IMG/VR virus record: IMGVR_UViG_3300047323_000694
Location: 34,045 to 98,044 of that record
Reading direction: 5' to 3' (one strand)
Source: a virus
DNA: 64,000 nt
Within the stretch, counting starts at the first letter, position 1, and every line of letters starts with the position of its first letter. The position numbers and the translations under genes were made by a program. The notes beneath the pieces are model-generated. The model did not search any database, was not told where the DNA came from, and saw nothing but the letters and a program-made list of their open reading frames with translations. This document shows, piece after piece, positions 32,327 to 40,533 of this stretch.

Positions 32327-32480
32327 GAGGGCAGTCCTATAAAGGTGGCTTTGTGGTTCTGGGTATGTCGCCACCCTTGCGAGGACAGGTTTGGACGCTC
32401 CTGATGCGCTTGAATCGGTCAGCTTTACGCCCTGCTGGCGAGAGACACCGAACTCGGTGAGCGAGCTACGTATTGAGCGG

Positions 32481-32506
32481 GTCACCCACTTAGGAAGCTG
32501 GGTGAC
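32481..32506 (-). promoter_or_regulatory. hairpin in the capsid gene 5' leader
   Basis: GTCACCCA-N10-TGGGTGAC, a perfect 8-bp inverted repeat with no T tract, so not a terminator. It lies near the 5' end of the leader of about 205 nt between the late promoter and the capsid start. It may protect the abundant capsid mRNA from 5' decay. Confidence 0.5.
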
Positions 32507-32537
32507 GTCCTTGTCTCAATGGCGTTGCAGTTGCGAA

Positions 32538-32563
32538 ATTATGTGGCTGGATCAAGCTGTCAA
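32538..32563 (-). promoter_or_regulatory. late promoter element, copy 4 (capsid operon)
   Basis: Minus strand TTGACA, 14-nt spacer ending GATCCAGCCA, then CATAAT: the copy nearest to sigma-70 hexamers, fitting the need for most capsid mRNA. It abuts the scaffold stop at 32564 and heads the genes from capsid to 21149. Confidence 0.75.
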
Positions 32564-33523
32564 CTAAACAATGTCACCTGCGAGGCTGGCCTCGTCTTCG
32601 GCGGACAAGGACTTGAGGTCTTTGCCGGTCATCTTGCTGACGTCCAGAGTCGAGGCCCTGGCACCCACGCCATTTGGCTTGCTCGGGACCTTGGCGGCCC
32701 GGTCGATGCCCTTCTGGATGTCCTGCTTGACGACAGGAGCGGCGGACTCCTTCTCGCCTGGCTTGGCGTAGCGAGGCGCGACCCGGGCAACCGCTGCCGC
32801 CATAGCCTCAGCAGGAGACTTGCCCTTGCTCATTTGAGACTGATGCCATACCAGCACCTCTTCGATCGCCTCGGGATTGGCGTCGGCGCTCTCGCCATTC
32901 AGGAAGGGAAATTCGGAGTAGGCCTTGCTGACCTCAAGGTCAAACTCCAGCTTTGCGCGCTTGGCGTCATCGGCGGCTTTGTTGGTGCTGTAGCGGCGAT
33001 CAGCAGCAGCTTCAGCCTCGATGCGCGCCGCTTCCCGCTCATGCGTGCGGATTTCGGCCCTGATCGCATTTGCCTTGGTTTTGTCGCCATCCAGCAACGC
33101 ATCCTGGTAATTCGCTTCTGCAGCGTCGAAGTCGTAAGCGGCGGACTCCTGCCTCTGCTCATTCTTAGGCGCAGATGCTTCGGCCTTGCCATTCAGGGTT
33201 GCGAGCTGCAATTCCAGTTCATGGACCCGCTTCTCGGCGGCCTTGCGAATCGTGTTCACTTCGTTGAAGCGCGCGTGCGGCACAGTGGCGGGCTTGTCGT
33301 CACCTGCAATGGATGCCAGTGTGTCTGCGTCGTATTCGGGCTTGGCGCTGGCAGAGGAATCTTCAGCGCCTGCGTCTGCAAGGGATGCTGCCGGAGCCGC
33401 ATCAGTGTTGGCGTCTTCGCCCGGCGGGGTGTAATCCTCGCCACTCAACGCCGCTTCTTCGGCCAGGCGCGCGTCGATCTGCTCTTGGGTCTCTTGTGCT
33501 GCTGCGTTTGCTGCTGTGCTCAT
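32564..33523 (-). CDS. scaffolding protein
   Basis: 319 residues, very acidic and Ala-rich (29-40 repeated Asp/Glu/Ala), with a long coiled coil at about 90-190 (RKAAEKRVHELELQLATLNG) and a basic helical end before KMTGKDLKSLSAEDEASL. Composition and place between portal and capsid are those of podovirus scaffolds, which template the procapsid and then leave. Confidence 0.8.
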   Translation of the reverse strand: MSTAANAAAQETQEQIDARLAEEAALSGEDYTPPGEDANTDAAPAASLADAGAEDSSASAKPEYDADTLASIAGDDKPATVPHARFNEVNTIRKAAEKRVHELELQLATLNGKAEASAPKNEQRQESAAYDFDAAEANYQDALLDGDKTKANAIRAEIRTHEREAARIEAEAAADRRYSTNKAADDAKRAKLEFDLEVSKAYSEFPFLNGESADANPEAIEEVLVWHQSQMSKGKSPAEAMAAAVARVAPRYAKPGEKESAAPVVKQDIQKGIDRAAKVPSKPNGVGARASTLDVSKMTGKDLKSLSAEDEASLAGDIV

Positions 33524-33546
33524 GGTTTGCCCCTGGGTATTCGTGA

Positions 33547-33708
33547 TTACTTGGTGATTTTTGCCAGTTCGGCGGCTTTTTCCTTAGCGAGAGCCTTCAC
33601 TGCCGCCAAGCGTTTCTGGTCTTTATTGATTTCTGCGGCCTCGACCAGCGAGCGAAGGTCTTGCTCAACTTTCCACTTCTGATCAATTTCGACGTCGGAC
33701 TTGCTCAT
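33547..33708 (-). CDS. small helical protein between portal and scaffold
   Basis: 53 residues, entirely charged helix (SKSDVEIDQKWKVEQDLRSL then AAVKALAKEKAAELAKITK). Its ATG overlaps the portal stop by ATGA, strong evidence of a real coupled gene. Possibly a scaffold accessory; function unknown. Confidence 0.65.
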   Translation of the reverse strand: MSKSDVEIDQKWKVEQDLRSLVEAAEINKDQKRLAAVKALAKEKAAELAKITK

Positions 33709-35885
33709 GCTGGCGCTCCTTCAATGCGTGGGGTTTCAATGCCTGCGTCAAGGCCGACGGCCGGGCTGGCTGGGGTTAGAGGATTCGTGTTGTGCGGGAT
33801 ATCAGGCGAGGCCAGGACCGTGCCCACGTATTGCGGGACGATTGGCGCGGCATTGTGATCTTGGAAGCCGGCGGACAGCAGGAGCGCATCGGCCAGATTC
33901 GAGGTGGCCGGCGTCGCGGCAATAACCCCTGCGGTCTGGATTGCGCTGTACATCGCTGTGACGGACTTCGAAACAGTGTCCGCCCGGGTGTCGTCGGTCT
34001 GTGCGTTGAGAAGATCCAGTGATGCCTTGGATTTGGCGGCATCCACCTGTGAACGACCTGCGTCGGCCTGAGCCTTCAGTGTCTGAGCGGAAATAAGCTC
34101 AGCCTTGGCCTGCAGCGTTGGATCGACCGGCGCGGCGTGCTGCTGATCCTGCATCGCCTTGACGATTTCCTGCTTATTCGCAAGGTTCGAGTATTGGATG
34201 ATGAACGGCCACGGGATGTTAGCGCCCTTCTCGTTCAGCTCGATGGCTTGCAGGAACTGGCTGTTCTCGAACGTGATCTGTGCCGGGGCCTCGGTGACGA
34301 TGACGTCATATTCGCCGATGGTCAGGTCATTCAGGATGCGCTGGTCAGGCTGCGGCCAGTTCAGGGGGATTTCGGTCGTCGCTTCCTGGCCGGAAGGATC
34401 GGACTCGGTGATGCGCATGATGCGCGGCTGATCGTAATAGGCCTGGATCAGCTCAAGGATGCGCGTGGCGACCATCGCCCGTGTTCTGGCAAGGTTATCC
34501 AGGGGGACGGCAAGCTGCTGCTGAGCGGCGAACTGGCGAGTTTGGATGGCAATGCCGGAGACTTCGTTGCTCTGGTTGCCGGACATGGCCTGGTTTACGC
34601 CGGTTGCCGACTCCAGCAGTGCGGAGGCTCTATCAATGATGCGATCGAATCCGGTCGGCACCTGGTTGGGCTGGATCTTCTGAGGCCTGTCGAGTTGCTC
34701 GGTGCCCTTCTTGATAACTATGTGCAGCCCAGTCTCGGCGCCGCGATTAGCCAACTCATCGTCTGCCATGTTCACAAGCGTGCCTGCAACCGTGACCCAG
34801 CCGCTATTGGCAGTAGTGTTGATGATGTGCAGGAACTGGCTCATCGACTTGTTCAGGAGTTGTTGCGGCCCAATCGCGTCATCCACCAGGCCACGGGTTT
34901 TACCGCGGCGAAACGTGGGGAAGAACGGAACCACGGTGAAATGGTTGAACGGGGACCATTCGTCGTGCAGAACCTTGTCCTTGGTCGTGATCAGCCAGCG
35001 CACGCGGCGAATCTTGCGCTTCTGCTTGATGCCACCCGCCGCTACCATCTCTTCGATGGCCTTCGGGTTGATATCTTCGACCAGCCGGATATCACCGGTT
35101 GCGGTGATGATTACCTCGGCAAGGTCCATCTGCCAGAACTGACGATCGATGACGCGATAGCGCTTGGTTGACTTGTCATCAGGATCATCGCCATAAAATT
35201 CCGGGTACAGCGAGTCTGATTCGCCAAAGGTAGCGCGCTCGATATCATCAAGAACTGGCAAGAAGGTGTCGCCGGAATCGCTTTCGTCATCGATCGCCCT
35301 GGCGGCCTTACTGCCGTGCATGGCCTCGATTTCGATAGCTGTCAGCATCCGACTGGTAGTGACATCAGCCCAATCGTCCGGGTCGTAGCTGTTGGCGTCC
35401 GGGTCGGGGATCACGTCCATCGGGTCGAGAATGTCAATTTTGACCTCGCCCAGGATCGTATCCTCGTAGCTCATGCGGATATCGAAGTAGCCGCGCTGCT
35501 GGATCACGCCATCGCTGAACACCTGGGTTTCTTTGAAGTGAAGCTGATTGTTGTCGGCAATCTGCATGGCGAGCTTCGACAGCGTGGTAGCGGTCTCGGC
35601 ATCAGCGGCGCCGGAGCGCGGGCGAAACCCGATATCCATGCGGTTACCGATCTGATACCCAACTGCAGCGTTGATCTTGTTCTTGATCTGGTTGAACTCG
35701 AGCGCCGGCCGACCAGCTTCGGTGAGGATGGCAACGTCAGCCGCTTTCCACTGGCAGCCGCCGCCCAGGTAGTAGTCCTCACACTCCCGCGCTGTATCGA
35801 CGTAGTTCCTGTGGCCACGATTCAGCCCGTACTCGTACCGAGCCCAGTTGTCCGTCGCTTTTTGCTTGTCGGAGGCATCAGCCAT
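33705..35885 (-). CDS. portal protein (P22-like)
   Basis: 726 residues from the ATG at 35885 (a GTG at 35894 would add three). Family features are GGGCQWKAADVAILTEAGRP, ALEFNQIKNKINAAVGYQIG, DPMDVIPDPDANSYDPDDWA, WVTVAGTL and MSGNQSNEVSGIAIQTRQFA. Size matches P22-class portals, including a long helical C-terminal barrel (about 600-690, Ala/Gln-rich). It forms the dodecameric DNA channel at the head vertex. Confidence 0.9.
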   Translation of the reverse strand: MADASDKQKATDNWARYEYGLNRGHRNYVDTARECEDYYLGGGCQWKAADVAILTEAGRPALEFNQIKNKINAAVGYQIGNRMDIGFRPRSGAADAETATTLSKLAMQIADNNQLHFKETQVFSDGVIQQRGYFDIRMSYEDTILGEVKIDILDPMDVIPDPDANSYDPDDWADVTTSRMLTAIEIEAMHGSKAARAIDDESDSGDTFLPVLDDIERATFGESDSLYPEFYGDDPDDKSTKRYRVIDRQFWQMDLAEVIITATGDIRLVEDINPKAIEEMVAAGGIKQKRKIRRVRWLITTKDKVLHDEWSPFNHFTVVPFFPTFRRGKTRGLVDDAIGPQQLLNKSMSQFLHIINTTANSGWVTVAGTLVNMADDELANRGAETGLHIVIKKGTEQLDRPQKIQPNQVPTGFDRIIDRASALLESATGVNQAMSGNQSNEVSGIAIQTRQFAAQQQLAVPLDNLARTRAMVATRILELIQAYYDQPRIMRITESDPSGQEATTEIPLNWPQPDQRILNDLTIGEYDVIVTEAPAQITFENSQFLQAIELNEKGANIPWPFIIQYSNLANKQEIVKAMQDQQHAAPVDPTLQAKAELISAQTLKAQADAGRSQVDAAKSKASLDLLNAQTDDTRADTVSKSVTAMYSAIQTAGVIAATPATSNLADALLLSAGFQDHNAAPIVPQYVGTVLASPDIPHNTNPLTPASPAVGLDAGIETPRIEGAPA

Positions 35886-35886
35886 A

Positions 35887-37425
35887 TCAGGCACTCATCG
35901 CAGATTTATTACGAGCGTTCCGGCGCAAGAGCTTCGCCTTCCAGTCTTCGGTGAATTGATCGTCCGCAGCCACGGGCTCGGCGAATGTCAGAGCGAGGGC
36001 GTCGCCGTCGTCAGGGGAGCGGCGCAGTTCCTTCTTGATGACTTCTTTCTTGTCGAGCTTCAGCTGTCCATTGCTGCTGTACTGGTCGCCGCGAGCTGAC
36101 GTCAGGTCGCCATGCAGGCGGTCGTCGTCAGGAATGCAGGGCGTAATGTCGTCATGAATCCACTCGGCCATCTCTCCCCACATCTCGGAGCGCTTGTTGA
36201 AGTACTTGCGCTGGTCAGTCGCGGATGCGCCAAAGTTGACGGCGGTGACGCGATCGCCAAAGCCAAGCTCGACAAGACGGTCGTAAACCCCGGCGCCAAT
36301 GCCGCCAATGTCGATGAACATCATGCGGATGGTCGGATCTTCACGGAGCATGCGAGCCGCCTGCCCTGCTACCGCCATGGTGTCGGCTGAGTTGTTGCGC
36401 TCAAGGCCCCAGGCAACACGACCTTGACGATGAATGAACGACGAAGGGTCGCCACCACGGCCAGGATCGAGGCCGACGACGTGGGCGCCGATGCGAGGGG
36501 CGTTCTTGAGTGGCTTCTTGCGCGCCAGCGACACCTTGACGGTGTTGATCAGCGGCTTGTGACCGATGCGCTGGAATGCAAGGTCTACCGTGGCCGGATA
36601 TTCCTGGTTGAACCAGTTGTGATCGCCAGCAAAGTCCGTCTGGATCTTGGCTGCCCGCCAGGCCATTTGCTCCTCATCGAGGCTGTACGCCTCCATGTAT
36701 TCGTAATCTTCGTCGGAAAGGTCCAGGCCGTCGGCATTGCGCCGGTATTCCTGATCGGCGAACCAAGGGATGAACACGGCAACGTAGTCAGACTTGCCGG
36801 CCTCTGCCAGCCCCCAGAAGTCGTGGAACAGGTTGCCCATGCCATTGGCTGTGGATTCAATGATCGATTCGCTATCCTCGACCAACGGAACCGTCTGGCC
36901 GAGACCGGCCATGATCTTCTGAGCATTGGCCCAAAACGCCATTTCCGAGGCGTGCAGGTACTGGATGGTGTCGGACCGGCCAGCGCCTGGGCTTCCCGCA
37001 GTCGCCACCTTGTAGCCGCTACGCAGCTTTGCGAATGACAGTTCAGTGCCGGAGTTCGCCTTGATCGTCGGGCGAAGAGTGTCGTCGCTCAGCTCAAAGA
37101 AGGTCTTAGCCATGCCGAACAGGTTCTGCGTGGCCGCGTCCAAGTGCGTCAGGATCATGGTTCGTTTGCCGAACCCCATGCTTGTGCGCTTGTAGAATCG
37201 GGCGGCCACGTAGGTGCTGATGCCCTGCTGCCTGCCCTTCAGCACGATGATGCGCACCCAGCCCTTGTCAGCCTTCTGCTTCTCAATTGCCGCGTGCAGG
37301 ATTCGCTGGGCGTCGTTCCAAATGAAAGGGACGATCTCGCCTTTCTTCGTGCGGATCTTCAGATTGCGCGCGCAGTAAAGCTCATCGTCGGTGATGAGCT
37401 GGCTGAGCATGGCGTCGGCTGACAT
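35887..37425 (-). CDS. terL: large terminase subunit
   Basis: 512 residues. The ATPase Walker A variant is VLKGRQQGISTY, Walker B region is TIQYLHASEMAFWANAQK with the catalytic Glu, and the nuclease domain shows VVGLDPGRGGDPSSFIHRQ, MFIDIGGIGAGVYDRLVELG and RRSPDDGDALALTFAEP with the expected acidic residues. It cuts and pumps DNA through the portal. No separate small subunit precedes it; the likely partner is 39466-40068. Confidence 0.93.
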   Translation of the reverse strand: MSADAMLSQLITDDELYCARNLKIRTKKGEIVPFIWNDAQRILHAAIEKQKADKGWVRIIVLKGRQQGISTYVAARFYKRTSMGFGKRTMILTHLDAATQNLFGMAKTFFELSDDTLRPTIKANSGTELSFAKLRSGYKVATAGSPGAGRSDTIQYLHASEMAFWANAQKIMAGLGQTVPLVEDSESIIESTANGMGNLFHDFWGLAEAGKSDYVAVFIPWFADQEYRRNADGLDLSDEDYEYMEAYSLDEEQMAWRAAKIQTDFAGDHNWFNQEYPATVDLAFQRIGHKPLINTVKVSLARKKPLKNAPRIGAHVVGLDPGRGGDPSSFIHRQGRVAWGLERNNSADTMAVAGQAARMLREDPTIRMMFIDIGGIGAGVYDRLVELGFGDRVTAVNFGASATDQRKYFNKRSEMWGEMAEWIHDDITPCIPDDDRLHGDLTSARGDQYSSNGQLKLDKKEVIKKELRRSPDDGDALALTFAEPVAADDQFTEDWKAKLLRRNARNKSAMSA

Positions 37426-37428
37426 GGG

Positions 37429-37713
37429 TTAGACCAGCATCCAGTCGTCGGCCAGCATGTCGGTTTGCGAGGCGAGCCATCCGGGCTGCATCTCGCCGGT
37501 AGCCGTCTTCATGTCGATGTGCGGATTGATCGTGAACGAGCCGGTTACGCCAGCCTTGTGATAGGCGCTGCCTTCTCGGACTTCGCCAACTACGGAACCA
37601 GGATCGAGCACCAGCCACATGCCTTTACCGTTCCATCCAGCACGGGCAACACGCTGGCCTTGTTTCAGCGCTTCGATTGCCGCCCCGAAAGTCATTTGGT
37701 CGATCTGACTCAT
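37429..37713 (-). CDS. tad2: Tad2-like anti-Thoeris protein (DUF2829)
   Basis: 94 residues. Family signature MTFGAAIEALKQGQRVARAG followed by WNGKGMWLVLDPG and, at the end, GWLASQTDMLADDWMLV. DUF2829 proteins include Tad2, which sequesters the cyclic ADP-ribose signal of Thoeris defence. First gene of the packaging operon, 35 bp after a late promoter element and 3 bp before terL, so it would be made late unless another promoter exists. Confidence 0.82.
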   Translation of the reverse strand: MSQIDQMTFGAAIEALKQGQRVARAGWNGKGMWLVLDPGSVVGEVREGSAYHKAGVTGSFTINPHIDMKTATGEMQPGWLASQTDMLADDWMLV

Positions 37714-37747
37714 AACCCGCCCCTATCTCATTTATCGATGGGGCGAC

Positions 37748-37773
37748 GTTATGTGGCTGGATCGGGAGTGCAA
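37748..37773 (-). promoter_or_regulatory. late promoter element, copy 5 (packaging/head operon)
   Basis: Minus strand TTGCAC, 14-nt spacer ending GATCCAGCCA, then CATAAC. It precedes tad2-terL-portal-small protein-scaffold, a run of overlapping genes. Confidence 0.72.
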
Positions 37774-37781
37774 CAAGATGA

Positions 37782-38273
37782 TCAGAGCTTGGCTTTGATC
37801 TCTTCTGCGAAGGTTTTGGCGATATGCTGGGCCAGGTCGCGCTTGTCGATGTTGCGCAGACCTGACTGGCTGATGCTGTACGCCAGGTCGTCCCGATCGG
37901 ACCTGAGATAGACGTGGGTGTTGCCGGTCAGTAGATCCAGCCTCAGCTCAGATCGGTAGACGTCGAGCATGTAGCACGACATATCAACGAAATCCGTGAG
38001 CTGGGCCTGTGAGTAGAGCTGAGTTACATCCAGCGCTATGGGCATAGGTAGGCCGAACTGGCTCCGGATCTCCCGAACCTGAATCGTCTCAGGAGGAAGC
38101 CCTACAAAGTGCTTGCCCAGCACCCCGGCAACGCCCTCAATCACGCCCCGCTGATCAGCCAGTGTCTTGCTAAGCATCTGCTGCTGGCCCGCCATGAACT
38201 GAACGGTAATGGCAGCGCTATCAATCTGGTGTTGCATCCTGCGCTTCTGGTTCCTGCCGAATCTCTTACTCAT
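37782..38273 (-). CDS. hypothetical protein
   Basis: 163 residues from the ATG at 38273: basic start MSKRFGRNQKRRMQHQIDSA, then mixed helix/strand sequence with LFSQ-like VTQLYSQAQLTDFVDMSCYM and RSDRDDLAYSISQSGLRNID. No family recognised. It stands alone between two late promoter elements, so it is probably a late gene. Confidence 0.6.
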   Translation of the reverse strand: MSKRFGRNQKRRMQHQIDSAAITVQFMAGQQQMLSKTLADQRGVIEGVAGVLGKHFVGLPPETIQVREIRSQFGLPMPIALDVTQLYSQAQLTDFVDMSCYMLDVYRSELRLDLLTGNTHVYLRSDRDDLAYSISQSGLRNIDKRDLAQHIAKTFAEEIKAKL

Positions 38274-38308
38274 GAATCCGCCCCCAGTCGTTTGTGTAGA
38301 GCTGGGAG

Positions 38309-38334
38309 CTTCTGTGGCTGAACCGCGCGCGCAA
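38309..38334 (-). promoter_or_regulatory. late promoter element, copy 7
   Basis: Minus strand TTGCGC, 14-nt spacer ending GGTTCAGCCA, then CAGAAG. More diverged than the others but with identical spacing; it lies 36 bp before the gene at 37782-38273. Confidence 0.55.
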
Positions 38335-38362
38335 GGGATCTGCAGCAATCCTCAGCAAAGAT

Positions 38363-38413
38363 AATCATTTATGATTTATTTAATCATAAGTGTTGTATTT
38401 AATCATTTATGAT
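38363..38413. promoter_or_regulatory. hicAB operator/promoter region
   Basis: AATCATTTATGAT occurs twice in direct orientation (38363-38375, 38401-38413), and TTATGATT/AATCATAA forms an inverted repeat between them. AT-rich, unlike its surroundings. These are probable HicB binding sites for autoregulation. Confidence 0.65.
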
Positions 38414-38451
38414 GTAGAATGAACCCATCAGCAAAACACAAAGGAGGGCTG

Positions 38452-38634
38452 ATGAAATGTAACGAGTTCAAGCGGTGGCTACTGGCTCAAGGAGTAGAGG
38501 TTTCAAAGAAGCGCAAAAAGCACTTCAAACTCTACTTCAACGGCAAGCAAACCACCCTTCCTGACCACGGAGCCAAGGAAATGGCAGAAGGGACAAGAAG
38601 GGCAATCATCAAACAACTGGGCCTCAAGGATTGA
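38452..38634 (+). CDS. hicA: HicA-family mRNA interferase toxin
   Basis: 60 residues from the ATG at 38452 (AAGGAGGG upstream). The double-stranded-RNA-binding-like fold and catalytic His are seen in KKRKKHFKLYFNGKQTTLPD, followed by GTRRAIIKQLGL. It cleaves mRNA and is held inactive by HicB. Transcribed against the flanking late genes; 57 bp before hicB. Confidence 0.88.
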   Translation: MKCNEFKRWLLAQGVEVSKKRKKHFKLYFNGKQTTLPDHGAKEMAEGTRRAIIKQLGLKD

Positions 38635-38690
38635 GGCTCCACCCTGATGACAGCTTGAATTCAGCCCTCACTCATCACAGAGGAATGACA

Positions 38691-39410
38691 ATGTACGAAT
38701 ATCCGATTATTTGTCGAGAAGACGTAGGCAGCTGGTGGTCGTCCTGCCCGGACATTCCAGAGGCTCACAGCGCCGGTGATTCCCTTGAGGAATTGCTGGC
38801 GAACGCCGTGGACGGAATAACGCTCGCCCTGTCGATCTACGTTGATCAGGGTCGAGTGATTCCGCCTGCATCTACGCCAGAGGAAGGCCAACCAACCGTG
38901 CAGCTTCCAGCTCAGACCGTCGCCAAGATCGTGCTGTGGAACGCAATGCGCGAAAAAGGAATGCGCGTAGCAGACCTGGCCCGCGCCCTGGGGCTGTCGC
39001 ATCCCGTTACTAACCGTCTGGTCGACTTTGAGCACAATTCAAAGATCGAACAGGTGGAAAACGCACTGAAGGCGCTCGGCACCTCGATCAAAAAAGGATC
39101 GCGGTCGTCTACTTGGATTGTCCTTCCGTACGGCGGCCCTGAAGCTGGCTTCTATGCTGAGCGCCTAGTCGATACGTTCAAGGAGTTGAAGGTAACGGAA
39201 ATGGTGATAGGCGCTGTAGCCGGCCCTCTAAGCCAGATCAAAACCGACTCACTGGATTATCTTTTGCGCACTCGCTACGCCAAGAGCACCAGCACCATGC
39301 AAGCGGTAACAGAGGTCGTTGACGCTCTTGTGGCTACCGGAATGTTTGTGCGCGTGAATGTGCCTGGCACTAACAACAGTCGCCCATTGAAAGCGATCCG
39401 ACTTAGCTGA
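38691..39410 (+). CDS. hicB: HicB-family antitoxin with an extra C-terminal domain
   Basis: 239 residues from the ATG at 38691 (GAGG upstream). The HicB partial-RNase-H-like domain is at 1-55 (YEYPIICREDVGSWWSSCPD, AVDGITLALSIYVDQGRVIP) and a helix-turn-helix at about 78-125 (WNAMREKGMRVADLARALGL). Usual HicB ends near 135. Here about 100 more residues follow (STWIVLPYGGPEAGFYAERL to LKAIRLS), with a winged-helix-like end. The additional domain may widen DNA binding or sense another partner. Confidence 0.85.
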   Translation: MYEYPIICREDVGSWWSSCPDIPEAHSAGDSLEELLANAVDGITLALSIYVDQGRVIPPASTPEEGQPTVQLPAQTVAKIVLWNAMREKGMRVADLARALGLSHPVTNRLVDFEHNSKIEQVENALKALGTSIKKGSRSSTWIVLPYGGPEAGFYAERLVDTFKELKVTEMVIGAVAGPLSQIKTDSLDYLLRTRYAKSTSTMQAVTEVVDALVATGMFVRVNVPGTNNSRPLKAIRLS

Positions 39411-39418
39411 TTTTCGTG

Positions 39419-39455
39419 CGCGCCACGTTTTCGCTTGAGGGCGTTTCGTGGCGCG
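39419..39455. repeat. 37-bp dispersed inverted repeat, copy B
   Basis: CGCGCCACG and CGTGGCGCG arms 9 bp long, 19-bp centre, starting 8 bp after hicB. It could end hicAB transcripts from the right and terS transcripts from the left, but it lacks a T tract and has three relatives elsewhere. Confidence 0.7.
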
Positions 39456-39465
39456 GATTAATTGC

Positions 39466-40068
39466 TCACTCCCCCTTCATCAGCCGCGCTAGGCGGTCTT
39501 CGTAGGATTCGTCGGCGGTATCCTCGGTCAGCCCGAACGCCTGAGCCTCAAGCGCAAACAGCGTCTTCATCGTTTCCGAAAGCTCTTTGTTCATCTTGAT
39601 GCGGCCCTGCAGGTCGATGACTTTGTGGTACGCATCATTGAGCCTGTCCAGGCCATTATCGTCCGGCGACTCCATCAGCTCGCCAAGCTTCACGAACAGT
39701 TCACGGTTGTCGGTGATGAACTCCAGTTCCTGAATCAGCTTGTCAGTGAGCGTCGACGCTTTGGTAACGCGCTCCCGGCGACCAAGCTTGATCTCTTTCA
39801 GCAGCTCTGCACCGATCTCTACCTGGCGAACTTCGGAGACAATTGCCTCGCTGCGTACCGCTTTGCGTACCTCTTCCTTGCGTACCAGTTCATCAGCACG
39901 CATTTTGATCTTGGTGTTGAGGTCACGGCTCCAGTTGTCACGCTTGGCGCGTTTGCGGATGGCGCCTTCTGATACTGAGTGAAGCGAGCCCATCTCGCGC
40001 AAGGTCATGATGCCCGCGCGGTAGTCGAGCTCTATCCGCTCCCAGTCAGTGGGCTTCTTTTCGGTCAC
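39466..40068 (-). CDS. terS: small terminase subunit (putative)
   Basis: 200 residues. An N-terminal helix-turn-helix at about 8-50 (WERIELDYRAGIMTLREMGS, VSEGAIRKRAKRDNWSRDLN) is of the type found in DNA-recognising small terminases, then long helices for ring assembly. It lies about 2 kb upstream of terL, separated by hicAB and two late genes, an unusual split probably caused by insertions. Confidence 0.75.
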   Translation of the reverse strand: MTEKKPTDWERIELDYRAGIMTLREMGSLHSVSEGAIRKRAKRDNWSRDLNTKIKMRADELVRKEEVRKAVRSEAIVSEVRQVEIGAELLKEIKLGRRERVTKASTLTDKLIQELEFITDNRELFVKLGELMESPDDNGLDRLNDAYHKVIDLQGRIKMNKELSETMKTLFALEAQAFGLTEDTADESYEDRLARLMKGE

Positions 40069-40505
40069 TTGGCACCGCCAGAGTTAACAACGAGCCTTCT
40101 CACGACCCCACCTGTTCCCGTGTCTCGCTTCTTGGCAGCATGGACAGCCTCGGCTGCAGTTGCGCCCATATCCATAGCAACAAGCGCGTAATCCTGGCCG
40201 CTGCCAATCGCGTATGGTCTTTCGAGCCAGATAGGGGTCTTGCAGAGCCCGTCTTTGTCGTTGTAAGCCGCGTAGCATAGCGACCCACCATCAACCACCA
40301 AGGCCGAGGCTTCTACGGTGCCGGTTACTGGCTCGCCGAACCAGGCAGCGATCAGCTTGGGGTAATCGCACATGTACCCAGACAGTACGAACTTGACACC
40401 TTTCACCTCATGGCACTTTTCATAGTCGTCATAAGTGACGGTGTTGCCGTTGGTGATTTGTGAGTCATAGGCTATCACGCCGTTCTTATAGGCAATGGTT
40501 GTCAT
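40065..40505 (-). CDS. HslV/proteasome-like Ntn-hydrolase homologue
   Basis: 146 residues. The start MTTIAYKNGVIAYDSQITNG parallels HslV (Thr2 as possible nucleophile after Met removal, then AYDSQ for the usual AGDGQ), with GVKFVLSGYMCDYPKLIAAW and YAIGSGQDYALVAMDMGATA matching the conserved GSG and later segments. HslV is a self-compartmentalised protease needing HslU; no ATPase partner is encoded here. Overlaps terS by ATGA. Confidence 0.7.
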   Translation of the reverse strand: MTTIAYKNGVIAYDSQITNGNTVTYDDYEKCHEVKGVKFVLSGYMCDYPKLIAAWFGEPVTGTVEASALVVDGGSLCYAAYNDKDGLCKTPIWLERPYAIGSGQDYALVAMDMGATAAEAVHAAKKRDTGTGGVVRRLVVNSGGAK

Positions 40506-40533
40506 AGCACTGCTCCCGTGCTTGATTGATCGA

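Noticed and set aside
32519-33682. 387-codon plus-strand open frame rich in Cys and Gly
   Set aside because: Antisense to the scaffold gene; arises from its Ala/Glu-rich GC-biased codons.
34137-35171. 344-codon plus-strand open frame
   Set aside because: Antisense to the portal gene, which is clearly coding by homology.
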